A stretch of DNA of 5,834 nucleotides, from positions 429 to 6,262 of the forward strand of contig DJBG01000103.1 of the NCBI GenBank assembly GCA_002429965.1. The letters are read 5' to 3'. The notes beneath the pieces are model-generated. The model was not told the origin of the DNA and did no database searches. It worked only from the letters and a program-made list of their open reading frames with translations. Positions 1 through 5,311 of the stretch are shown piece after piece (the stretch's first letter is position 1; each line of letters starts with the position of its first letter). The DNA comes from Hungatella sp. UBA5982. Lineage in GTDB: Bacteria; Bacillota; Clostridia; Lachnospirales; Lachnospiraceae. Made by a program: the position numbers and the translations under genes.

Positions 1-34
1 TCAGTGTAACTGCAGTCATTTCTAAATTTTCCAT
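1..34 (-). CDS. PTS lactose/cellobiose-family IIA component, N-terminal fragment (partial)
   Basis: Only the first 11 codons are inside the window, reading MENLEMTAVTL; the gene continues past the left edge. An AAGGAG ribosome binding site (43-48) lies 8 bases before the ATG. The short N-terminus resembles the start of lactose/cellobiose-type IIA proteins, which are small, helical, cytoplasmic and carry a phosphorylated histidine, none of which is visible here. The main argument is position: the IIC and IIB subunits of the same permease family are encoded just upstream in the same operon, no IIA has yet appeared, and this ORF starts 30 bases after the IIB stop. IIA would accept phosphate from HPr and pass it to Cys8 of the IIB protein. 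The assignment is inferred from context plus 11 residues and could be wrong. Confidence 0.6.
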   Translation of the reverse strand, partial: MENLEMTAVTL

Positions 35-42
35 TATGTATA

Positions 43-48
43 CTCCTT
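43..48 (-). promoter_or_regulatory. Ribosome binding site for the partial left-edge gene
   Basis: AAGGAG on the minus strand, 8 bases upstream of the ATG at 32-34. It is the main evidence that the 11 visible codons belong to a real gene and not to spacer. Confidence 0.7.
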
Positions 49-64
49 CATGTTCCTGTGTGCT

Positions 65-370
65 TTACAGATTCAGTATCTTCAGGGCCTGATCTAAAAT
101 AGCGGTACCGTTCATGGTTCCATAACTTCTCATATCCATTACTTCTACCGGTATTCTGCCCTCTACCAGCTTGTCAATCTGAGGCTTCTGGAACTTTACC
201 TGCGGCCCTAACAAGATAATATCCAAAGTATCAATCAAGTCCTTGCACTCTGAAATCGGCCGGGCATTGATCTCTGCCTCCAGCCCTTTTTCCTTTGCGG
301 CGTCCCTCATTTTTTTTACAACCATACTTGTGGACATACCAGCATTACACACCAGTAATATATTCAACAT
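65..370 (-). CDS. PTS lactose/cellobiose-specific IIB component
   Basis: This 101-residue protein is the usual length for stand-alone cellobiose/lactose-family IIB. The N-terminal beta strand runs into the phosphate-binding loop VCNAGMSTS (residues 7-15). Cys8 is the residue expected to carry the phosphate received from IIA and give it to the sugar bound by IIC. LLGPQV (53-58) and MDMRSYGTMNG (78-88) are further family signatures. It acts in the cytoplasm at the inner face of the permease. An AGGAGG ribosome binding site at 378-383 overlaps the stop codon of the upstream regulator gene (stop 382-384), with 7 bases to the ATG, which suggests translational coupling. The next gene, a probable IIA, starts 30 bases downstream. 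The family is clear; whether the sugar is cellobiose, another beta-glucoside, lactose or a chitooligosaccharide cannot be told from IIB. Confidence 0.93.
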   Translation of the reverse strand: MLNILLVCNAGMSTSMVVKKMRDAAKEKGLEAEINARPISECKDLIDTLDIILLGPQVKFQKPQIDKLVEGRIPVEVMDMRSYGTMNGTAILDQALKILNL

Positions 371-381
371 AACGTAACCTC

Positions 382-1086
382 CTAAATATTATTAGCCATA
401 GCAAATATCGTAACCTTCTGATAATTATGGACGACTTTGGAGTAGTTAAAAATAGTTCCGTTTGATAAATACGCAATATCATTGATAATCAAAGCAGGAT
501 CGCCTTCCTGCAAATGAAGCAGCCCGGCATCCTTTTTGCATAACTTATCGCTGGTAATATATTTATCAGCAAATGAAATATTCAGCTTCAGCCCTTCCTG
601 AATGTATTTATAAATCGAGCTTTCAATAATCTCCTTATTCAAATATGGAATAATGTCCTTATTGTAATAAGTATATTCGACTGAATAATAAAAACCATCC
701 ACAATCCGCAGGCGCTCAATATAATGCAGCGGTGTACCGACCGCACATTTCATCTGCTCCGCCAGCTGCTCATCCGCCTGGATCTCTTTAAATTCAAGGC
801 ATTGGGTGTGAATATCCTTGTCCCCGTACCGGCTGGTCAAACCTCGCTGCAGCGCCAGTGTAAGATAATCACTTCGGTCATGATTTCTGACAAACATCCC
901 GCTCCCCTGCAATTGATAAACCACTCCGTAATTGCACAAGATGTCAATCGCATTGCGGATTGTTGCCTTGCTGACTCCAAATCGTTCAACCAGCTGTTCC
1001 TCTGTCGGAAGCTTTCCGACAGAGTTATATAATCCTTCTTCAATTTCCTTAAGTAATATGTTCGCTATTTTTTTGTATTTTACCAT
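382..1086 (-). CDS. GntR-family transcriptional regulator with UTRA ligand domain
   Basis: This 234-residue protein has the usual length for the HutC/UTRA branch of GntR regulators. Residues 1-66 form the winged helix-turn-helix: KLPTEEQL (25-32) starts the helix-turn-helix, GVSKATIR (37-44) is the recognition helix region, and GSGMFV (61-66) is the wing. About 80-230 matches a UTRA domain, with ERLRIVDG (124-131), a 'YSVEYTYY' strand (134-141) and the late 'GTIFNYSKVV' segment (210-219). UTRA domains commonly bind small molecules, often phosphorylated sugars, so the likely effector is a phosphorylated sugar made by the neighbouring PTS and GH1 enzyme; this is inference. The ATG has a GAGG site at 1095-1098. 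The gene lies between the IIC and IIB genes of one permease, so the operon probably includes its own regulator. The likely target is the palindrome at 3925-3942. Activator or repressor cannot be told from sequence. Confidence 0.92.
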   Translation of the reverse strand: MVKYKKIANILLKEIEEGLYNSVGKLPTEEQLVERFGVSKATIRNAIDILCNYGVVYQLQGSGMFVRNHDRSDYLTLALQRGLTSRYGDKDIHTQCLEFKEIQADEQLAEQMKCAVGTPLHYIERLRIVDGFYYSVEYTYYNKDIIPYLNKEIIESSIYKYIQEGLKLNISFADKYITSDKLCKKDAGLLHLQEGDPALIINDIAYLSNGTIFNYSKVVHNYQKVTIFAMANNI

Positions 1087-1125
1087 GTTGATTACCTCAA
1101 TTAACTTTCTTTTTCCCTACTATCT

Positions 1126-1154
1126 AAAATACTATATAATACCATTAATTTCAA
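1126..1154 (-). promoter_or_regulatory. Possible weak internal promoter ahead of the regulator gene
   Basis: The 99-base gap between IIC and the regulator is AT-rich. On the minus strand it holds TTGAAA (1149-1154), a 17-base spacer and TATTTT (1126-1131). An alternative pairing in the same stretch is TTGCTT (1153-1158) with TATAGT (1131-1136) at 16 bases. Neither is strong and AT-rich DNA gives such matches by chance, so this is a candidate only. It would allow regulator, IIB and IIA to be made at a basal level without the main promoter. I see no terminator-like hairpin in the gap. Confidence 0.3.
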
Positions 1155-1185
1155 GCAAGGGAACATGATATACCAACTGGTTTAT

Positions 1186-2472
1186 TTATTTCTCCTCTTT
1201 TAAAAACAGATCATCCTGCATTTTTACAAATGGTAAATATACAATTACGGAATAGGCCAGTATAACAAGCTGCGTGATTGCTCCGCGAATGCCTCCCAGC
1301 AAAAATCCTCCGATAATCGGCGGCGTTGTCCACGGCAGTACCAGACCGCCAAAGGGCTGCATAAATCCGAATCGGATAGCACAATAAGTGATAATTACCG
1401 CACCGACCGGAACCAGAATAAACGGAACCAGCATGATCGGGTTTAACACAATCGGAAGACCAAAAATCACCGGTTCATTTACATTAAACAGGCCTGGAAC
1501 AAAAGACATCCGGCAAATGCTTTTCATCTGTTGAGAACGGGCCACAATAAACGCGGCAATAATCAGTCCAAGAGTAATTCCGGTTCCGCCAAACTTTGCA
1601 AAGTTTTCAGTGAACTGCTTAGTGATGATCTTTGCATTTTCATTGACAACCAAAGTCTGTCCGGCATCCAAAATTGCCTGATTGGACATAGCATTGGCAA
1701 GAAGCAAGGAGGATACGATTCCATTGACAATATTCGGTCCGTGCATACCAACCCAGAACAGCAGCGACATCAGTAAAATGATGATAATTCCTCCTGCAAG
1801 GCTGTCTGATAAGGACTGCAGCGGTGCCTGGATCACTTTAAAAATAATCTCTGTCAATGAAAGTCCGGCAGCCATCTTGCAGATCTGATATGCGGCCATG
1901 GAAATCAGCATAATCACGAAACCAGGAATTAATGCTGCAAATGCATTGCTGACGCCTTCCGGAACGCCATCCGGCATTTTGAAAACAATTTTTCTTTTAA
2001 TAAAAAAGGTAAAGATCCTGGGCATCGTAATTCCGATGATAATCGCTGAGATTACCCCGTTCCCATTGACCCACGCTTTGGGGATTACCCCGTTTACTAC
2101 ATCACCATTCTGAGAAACAACCGATGAATTTGTAATAATCAAAAAGGATACAAGACAAAGCAGGCTGCATGAAATCGCATCCACACCTTCGTTTTTGGCA
2201 AAGGTATAGGAAATGCCCAGAACCGCAATAATCGCCATAATGTCAAAGGTACAGGCAGAAACCTGCTTAAGGCCAATATTCCAGCTTTCGCCGAAAATGT
2301 TTGTCATAATTCCGGCCCAATTGTTGATCGGGAAATTGGCAATCAACAAAAAGATGGAACCAACCAAGGTTATCGGCATGATGTACATGGCACCGTCTTT
2401 TAAAGCCATCACTGTTTTAAAATTGGAAAATATCATCAGCTTTTCAGTAAACTTATCTAAAAATTTATTCAT
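1186..2472 (-). CDS. PTS lactose/cellobiose-family IIC permease
   Basis: This 428-residue, strongly hydrophobic inner-membrane protein has about ten membrane segments and matches the usual length and layout of cellobiose/diacetylchitobiose-type EIIC. Family landmarks are the N-terminal 'MALKDGAMYIMPITLVGS' segment (22-39), MPDGVPEGVSNAF (166-178), GMHGPNIVN (242-250) and NVNEPVIFG (330-338). His244 and Glu333 correspond to the His and Glu that contact the substrate and its 6-hydroxyl in the characterised diacetylchitobiose EIIC. It binds a beta-linked disaccharide or glucoside outside the cell, and the sugar is phosphorylated by IIB as it is released inside. It starts 13 bases after the GH1 stop codon; a purine-rich ribosome binding site (GGGAGGGAG, 2478-2486) begins at the last base of that stop, so translation of the two genes is probably coupled. 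IIA and IIB are separate proteins encoded downstream. Exact substrate is not readable from the sequence. Confidence 0.94.
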   Translation of the reverse strand: MNKFLDKFTEKLMIFSNFKTVMALKDGAMYIMPITLVGSIFLLIANFPINNWAGIMTNIFGESWNIGLKQVSACTFDIMAIIAVLGISYTFAKNEGVDAISCSLLCLVSFLIITNSSVVSQNGDVVNGVIPKAWVNGNGVISAIIIGITMPRIFTFFIKRKIVFKMPDGVPEGVSNAFAALIPGFVIMLISMAAYQICKMAAGLSLTEIIFKVIQAPLQSLSDSLAGGIIIILLMSLLFWVGMHGPNIVNGIVSSLLLANAMSNQAILDAGQTLVVNENAKIITKQFTENFAKFGGTGITLGLIIAAFIVARSQQMKSICRMSFVPGLFNVNEPVIFGLPIVLNPIMLVPFILVPVGAVIITYCAIRFGFMQPFGGLVLPWTTPPIIGGFLLGGIRGAITQLVILAYSVIVYLPFVKMQDDLFLKEEK

Positions 2473-2477
2473 TATAA

Positions 2478-2486
2478 CTCCCTCCC
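2478..2486 (-). promoter_or_regulatory. Ribosome binding site of the IIC gene, overlapping the GH1 stop codon
   Basis: GGGAGGGAG on the minus strand. Its first G is the last base of the GH1 TAG stop (2486-2488), and 5 bases separate it from the IIC ATG. The overlap fits coupled translation of enzyme and permease. Confidence 0.7.
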
Positions 2487-3892
2487 TATAATGCTTCTCC
2501 TCTTGAAGCGATCACTTGCTGATACCAATAAAAAGACGCTTTTTTCTTTCGTTCCAGGTTATTCTCATGATCCACATAAATAAAACCGTATTGCTTTTTA
2601 TACCCATTCAGCCAGCTGAGTAAATCGATGGCTGACCAGGCGAAATATCCCTTTAAATGAATTCCTCCGGCAATGGCTTTTTTCACCACAGCCAGATGCT
2701 CCTCGATGTATTTAATTCGTGGAATGTCCATGATTTCTCCCTCGATAACAGGATCCACATCTCCCAGGCCGTTCTCGGTAATATATAGTTTTATATCACC
2801 ATAATTCTCCTTCAGCTGCTGCAGCCCACTTAAGAAACCTTCCGGCGAAACTTCCCAACCCCATTTGGTATATCGCCTATCGTCCAGTTTAACCGTCTGA
2901 TAAACTCCGTCAAAGGAGACCTGACCAACACCACCGGTACTTGCTGCCCTTGACAAATCCGCATCCGACTCACCTTCTATCAGGATAACCCGTTTCGGCT
3001 GATAATAATTCAGCCCCATAAAATCATTGAATGGGACAGCTTTGCGGAGCAGTTCCTGTTCCTCCTCCGTGATTTCAAACATCACCTTGCGTTCTTTTAA
3101 AATATCAAGGCAGTACTGAGGATACTCCCCTTTTAATACCGGGTCATAGAAGAACGCAGTTTCAAAATAGTTGGCATGTGCAGCCGCCTTTTTACTGCTT
3201 TCCCGCTCATCGGCCGGAAAAGCCGGTGCAAGTACATGGGTGATTCCGATCTCGCCGTACTGTTTAAGCGCTTTATATAATAACACTGTCTTCGCATGGC
3301 TGACCATAACATTATGTATTGCCTGGAAAAACTTCTCCTGGCACTGTCTGATCCCCGGCGGATGAGCCCCGGTCATATATCCAAGTCTGGTAAAAACAAT
3401 GGTTTCATTAAAAGTAATCCAATGCTTTACCCGATCCCCAAAAGCCTGGAAGCAGACTTCCGCATAACGGAGAAACGCATCAATGGTTCCCTTGTGGCAC
3501 CAGCCGCCCTGCTCTTCAAGGTACTGCGGAAGATCCCAGTGATACAATGTTACAAAAGGAACGATGCCATAAGACAGGCATTCATCAATCAACTGGTTGT
3601 AGAAATCAAGTCCTTTCTGATTTACCTTGCCGTCATTGTGAGGAAAGATTCTTGTCCAGGAAACCGAAAAACGATAAGATTCCAATCCCATCTCCGCCAT
3701 CAGTTTTATATCTTCCTTAAACCGGTGATAATGATCCACAGCAACATCACCGGTTGTTCCGTTCAAAGTCTTGCCCTCTATTTTTGAAAATACGTCCCAG
3801 TTTGATAAACCTTTGCCGTCTTCATCGAAAGCTCCTTCTACCTGATAAGCCGCTGATGCCGCGCCAAATAGAAAATCTTTCGGAAATCTCAT
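2486..3892 (-). CDS. GH1 6-phospho-beta-glycosidase (6-phospho-beta-glucosidase or -galactosidase)
   Basis: This 468-residue protein is typical of glycoside hydrolase family 1 and cytoplasmic, with no signal peptide. The N-terminal family signature FLFGAASAAYQVEG (7-20) includes Gln17. YHWDLP (117-122) gives His118, and TFNET (160-164) gives the acid/base Glu163. ITENG (371-375) gives the nucleophile Glu373. In true beta-glucosidases a Glu in the late 'NFEW' motif binds the free sugar; here that position is Ser426. Lys433 and Tyr435 follow in the spacing of the Ser/Lys/Tyr phosphate-binding trio of Lactococcus LacG (S428, K435, Y437 as I recall). The enzyme should therefore act on a 6-phosphorylated substrate delivered by the PTS encoded downstream. 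Trp427 next to the serine is LacG-like, which leaves galactoside specificity open. The ATG has an AGGAGG site 7 bases upstream, and it is the first gene after a consensus promoter. Confidence 0.93.
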   Translation of the reverse strand: MRFPKDFLFGAASAAYQVEGAFDEDGKGLSNWDVFSKIEGKTLNGTTGDVAVDHYHRFKEDIKLMAEMGLESYRFSVSWTRIFPHNDGKVNQKGLDFYNQLIDECLSYGIVPFVTLYHWDLPQYLEEQGGWCHKGTIDAFLRYAEVCFQAFGDRVKHWITFNETIVFTRLGYMTGAHPPGIRQCQEKFFQAIHNVMVSHAKTVLLYKALKQYGEIGITHVLAPAFPADERESSKKAAAHANYFETAFFYDPVLKGEYPQYCLDILKERKVMFEITEEEQELLRKAVPFNDFMGLNYYQPKRVILIEGESDADLSRAASTGGVGQVSFDGVYQTVKLDDRRYTKWGWEVSPEGFLSGLQQLKENYGDIKLYITENGLGDVDPVIEGEIMDIPRIKYIEEHLAVVKKAIAGGIHLKGYFAWSAIDLLSWLNGYKKQYGFIYVDHENNLERKKKASFYWYQQVIASRGEAL

Positions 3893-3899
3893 AATGTGT

Positions 3900-3905
3900 C
3901 CTCCT
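3900..3905 (-). promoter_or_regulatory. Ribosome binding site of the GH1 gene
   Basis: AGGAGG on the minus strand, a full Shine-Dalgarno match 7 bases before the ATG at 3890-3892. It fixes the start of the first gene of the operon. Confidence 0.85.
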
Positions 3906-3924
3906 GATTCATTATTACTTTTTT

Positions 3925-3942
3925 AATTCATACGTATGATTT
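3925..3942. promoter_or_regulatory. Operator-like palindrome at the transcription start of the PTS operon
   Basis: TCATACGTATGA (3928-3939) is a perfect 12-base inverted repeat. It extends to 18 bases (3925-3942) with a single mismatched pair. It begins 3 bases downstream of the -10 box, so it covers the expected first transcribed bases. A short A/T-flanked palindrome of this size suits a dimeric GntR-type regulator, and the operon encodes one (382-1086). Binding here would block initiation. The link to that regulator is inference from position; I saw no second copy ahead of the other genes. Confidence 0.6.
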
Positions 3943-3945
3943 CGA

Positions 3946-3974
3946 ATTATAACAATCATTTTAACAAGTGTCAA
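3946..3974 (-). promoter_or_regulatory. Consensus sigma-A promoter of the GH1-PTS operon
   Basis: On the minus strand TTGACA (3969-3974) and TATAAT (3946-3951) are both perfect matches, separated by exactly 17 bases. Start of transcription is expected near 3939, leaving a leader of about 47 bases before the ATG. The spacer and adjoining bases hold two TTGTTA copies 12 bases apart (3950-3955 and 3962-3967). A promoter this strong normally needs tight repression, which fits the palindrome directly downstream. Confidence 0.88.
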
Positions 3975-4070
3975 GTTTATCTTTTCTGCCAGAATTCAAT
4001 TTTATGAATAATCGAGAAATCGCGTTTTAAACTATATACACTTTGCACAAACGAAAAAAGGTAAACGAAA

Positions 4071-4117
4071 CCCTGATGGCTGAACACAGAAAGAAAGACT
4101 GTGTTCAATCATCAGGG
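4071..4117 (-). terminator. Long hairpin, probable terminator of the oxidoreductase gene
   Basis: Two 19-base arms (4071-4089 and 4099-4117) pair with only one mismatch and, when read on the plus strand, one G-T wobble. The loop is 9 bases. On the minus strand the hairpin starts 53 bases after the oxidoreductase stop codon and is followed by a T-rich run that includes TTTTTT (4055-4060). On the plus strand the downstream side is also T-rich but less uniform, so it might work in both directions. It separates the oxidoreductase from the PTS operon promoter. Confidence 0.75.
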
Positions 4118-4170
4118 TATTTTGTTGTATTATTATATTAATCGCAAAAAGCAAAGAAGGCTGCCCTCCC

Positions 4171-5115
4171 CTACTGCCGGTCTAACGATTCCACTATCTG
4201 ATCCACAAGCCCGCAGCAGCGAAGTGTTCTTTCAGCCGTCATAACCGGACTTTCTGTCAGGCCCTGTCTGATGCATGCTTCCGCATGTGCCACCTCATAT
4301 TTCATTTCAAAATCAACCGTTTTCTCAATCAGTTCGATGCCCTGTCCGGTATGTATTTCACAGCGGTCCGCCTTCCAGTATTCATTGGTTTTTATAAACC
4401 CCTTTTCAAAATAAAAAACTGCAAAACTTTCTGCCGGCCCCCGCATGGAAATACGGCTGCTGATCAGAACATCATCCATTTTTATATTAAGACTGACAGA
4501 GTCATAAACTCCGGTTCCGCCCCTGGTACCCAGTGCCTGCACGATTACATCGGCAGGCTCCAGCAGATAATCGAGATATTCAAACGTATAGGAAGCGCTG
4601 CCATAAACAACTCCCCCCTGATCCTTTTCATGCATCCATGAAGCCTTTGGGCTTTGAAAAGATGCACTCATATTCACTTGATGGAGTTTTCCAAACATTC
4701 CTGAATCAATATATGTTTTAATCAAATCGGTGACAGGAAGAAAAAGGCTCTTTTGCATTTCCATCACAAACAGCCCTTTTTCCTTTGCCAGTTGAACGAT
4801 TTCTTCTGCCTGGGGTTTTGACAGCGTAAACGGTTTCTCGCAGAGCACGTGCTTTCCGTTATTCAAAGCTTGCTTCATTTCATGAAAATGCTCCCGGTTT
4901 ATTGTGGTAATATACACAGCTGTAATCTGCGGGTCCTGGTAAAGTTCTTCATAAGAGCCATAAGCCTTCTCGATATTGTTTTCCTGACAGAAGGCCCTTG
5001 CCTTATCCAGTGACCTAGATGCCGCCGCGGTCACCGTTCCTCCATTGGCCCTCACTGCACCGATGAATCGTTTTCCGATGGCAGCCGTTGATATAATTCC
5101 ATAATTTATTTTCAT
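4171..5115 (-). CDS. Gfo/Idh/MocA-family NAD(P)-dependent oxidoreductase
   Basis: This 314-residue protein fits the family. The N-terminal Rossmann fold begins at residue 3, with GIISTAAIG (6-14) in place of the usual GxGxxG; a Ser-Thr-Ala form is typical of the dihydrodiol-dehydrogenase-like branch. CEKPF (92-96) contains the conserved Glu-Lys-Pro, with catalytic Lys94. The C-terminal alpha/beta domain starts near 125. In most relatives the segment after the Gly pair reads D-x-G-x-Y; here (167-176) the Asp position appears to be Gly172 while Tyr176 is kept. I chose the ATG at 5113-5115 because GAGAGG (5122-5127) lies 6 bases before it; the in-frame ATG 21 bases upstream (5134-5136) has no good site. 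It has its own promoter and terminator, so it is probably not cotranscribed with the PTS operon. It likely oxidises or reduces a sugar or cyclic alcohol, but the substrate is unknown. Confidence 0.88.
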   Translation of the reverse strand: MKINYGIISTAAIGKRFIGAVRANGGTVTAAASRSLDKARAFCQENNIEKAYGSYEELYQDPQITAVYITTINREHFHEMKQALNNGKHVLCEKPFTLSKPQAEEIVQLAKEKGLFVMEMQKSLFLPVTDLIKTYIDSGMFGKLHQVNMSASFQSPKASWMHEKDQGGVVYGSASYTFEYLDYLLEPADVIVQALGTRGGTGVYDSVSLNIKMDDVLISSRISMRGPAESFAVFYFEKGFIKTNEYWKADRCEIHTGQGIELIEKTVDFEMKYEVAHAEACIRQGLTESPVMTAERTLRCCGLVDQIVESLDRQ

Positions 5116-5121
5116 AATTAG

Positions 5122-5127
5122 CCTCTC
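5122..5127 (-). promoter_or_regulatory. Ribosome binding site that sets the oxidoreductase start
   Basis: GAGAGG on the minus strand, 6 bases before the ATG at 5113-5115. It lies inside the seven codons that would be added by the upstream ATG, so it favours the shorter protein, which also begins directly at the first beta strand of the Rossmann fold. Confidence 0.7.
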
Positions 5128-5156
5128 TAAATTCATTAATTTCTTTAACTATCCTT

Positions 5157-5185
5157 ATTATAGTACATTGATGAACATTTGCCTA
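5157..5185 (-). promoter_or_regulatory. Probable promoter of the oxidoreductase gene
   Basis: On the minus strand there is a perfect TATAAT (5157-5162) with TAGGCA (5180-5185, 4 of 6 matches to TTGACA) at 17-base spacing. Transcription would start near 5150, about 35 bases before the ATG. The -10 is strong and the -35 moderate. No operator-like palindrome like that of the PTS operon is visible here. Confidence 0.55.
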
Positions 5186-5311
5186 TTTCTGGATGTTATT
5201 TGTATAGAAGATGTTTTACTCAGCAGCCTTACAATTAAATCAAACTTGTTTTCTTCCGAATGAAATGAATGATCTGATTTATTATAAAAGACTTAACGAA
5301 TGTTCAAGATT

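Noticed and set aside
1166..1185. ACCA/TGGT inverted repeat in the gap ahead of the regulator as a possible second operator
   Set aside because: The arms are only four bases and do not resemble the palindrome at the main promoter.
3296..3787. A 163-codon plus-strand open frame inside the GH1 gene
   Set aside because: It lies wholly antisense to a well-supported GH1 gene, has no recognisable domain and is low in family-like features; it is a shadow frame.
4017..4028. AAATCGCGTTTT, an imperfect palindrome upstream of the operon promoter that resembles part of a catabolite-responsive (CcpA) site
   Set aside because: The central CG with flanking A/T fits loosely, but the conserved TG and CA ends of the cre consensus are missing, so I do not call it.
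5116..5136. Upstream in-frame ATG giving a 321-residue oxidoreductase
   Set aside because: It lacks a good ribosome binding site, and the real site (5122-5127) lies within the extension, so the 314-residue form is preferred.
5292..5308. Short inverted repeat after the HD gene stop, followed on the minus strand by a T-rich stretch
   Set aside because: The stem is only about six pairs with a bulge and has little G/C, too weak to call as a terminator.
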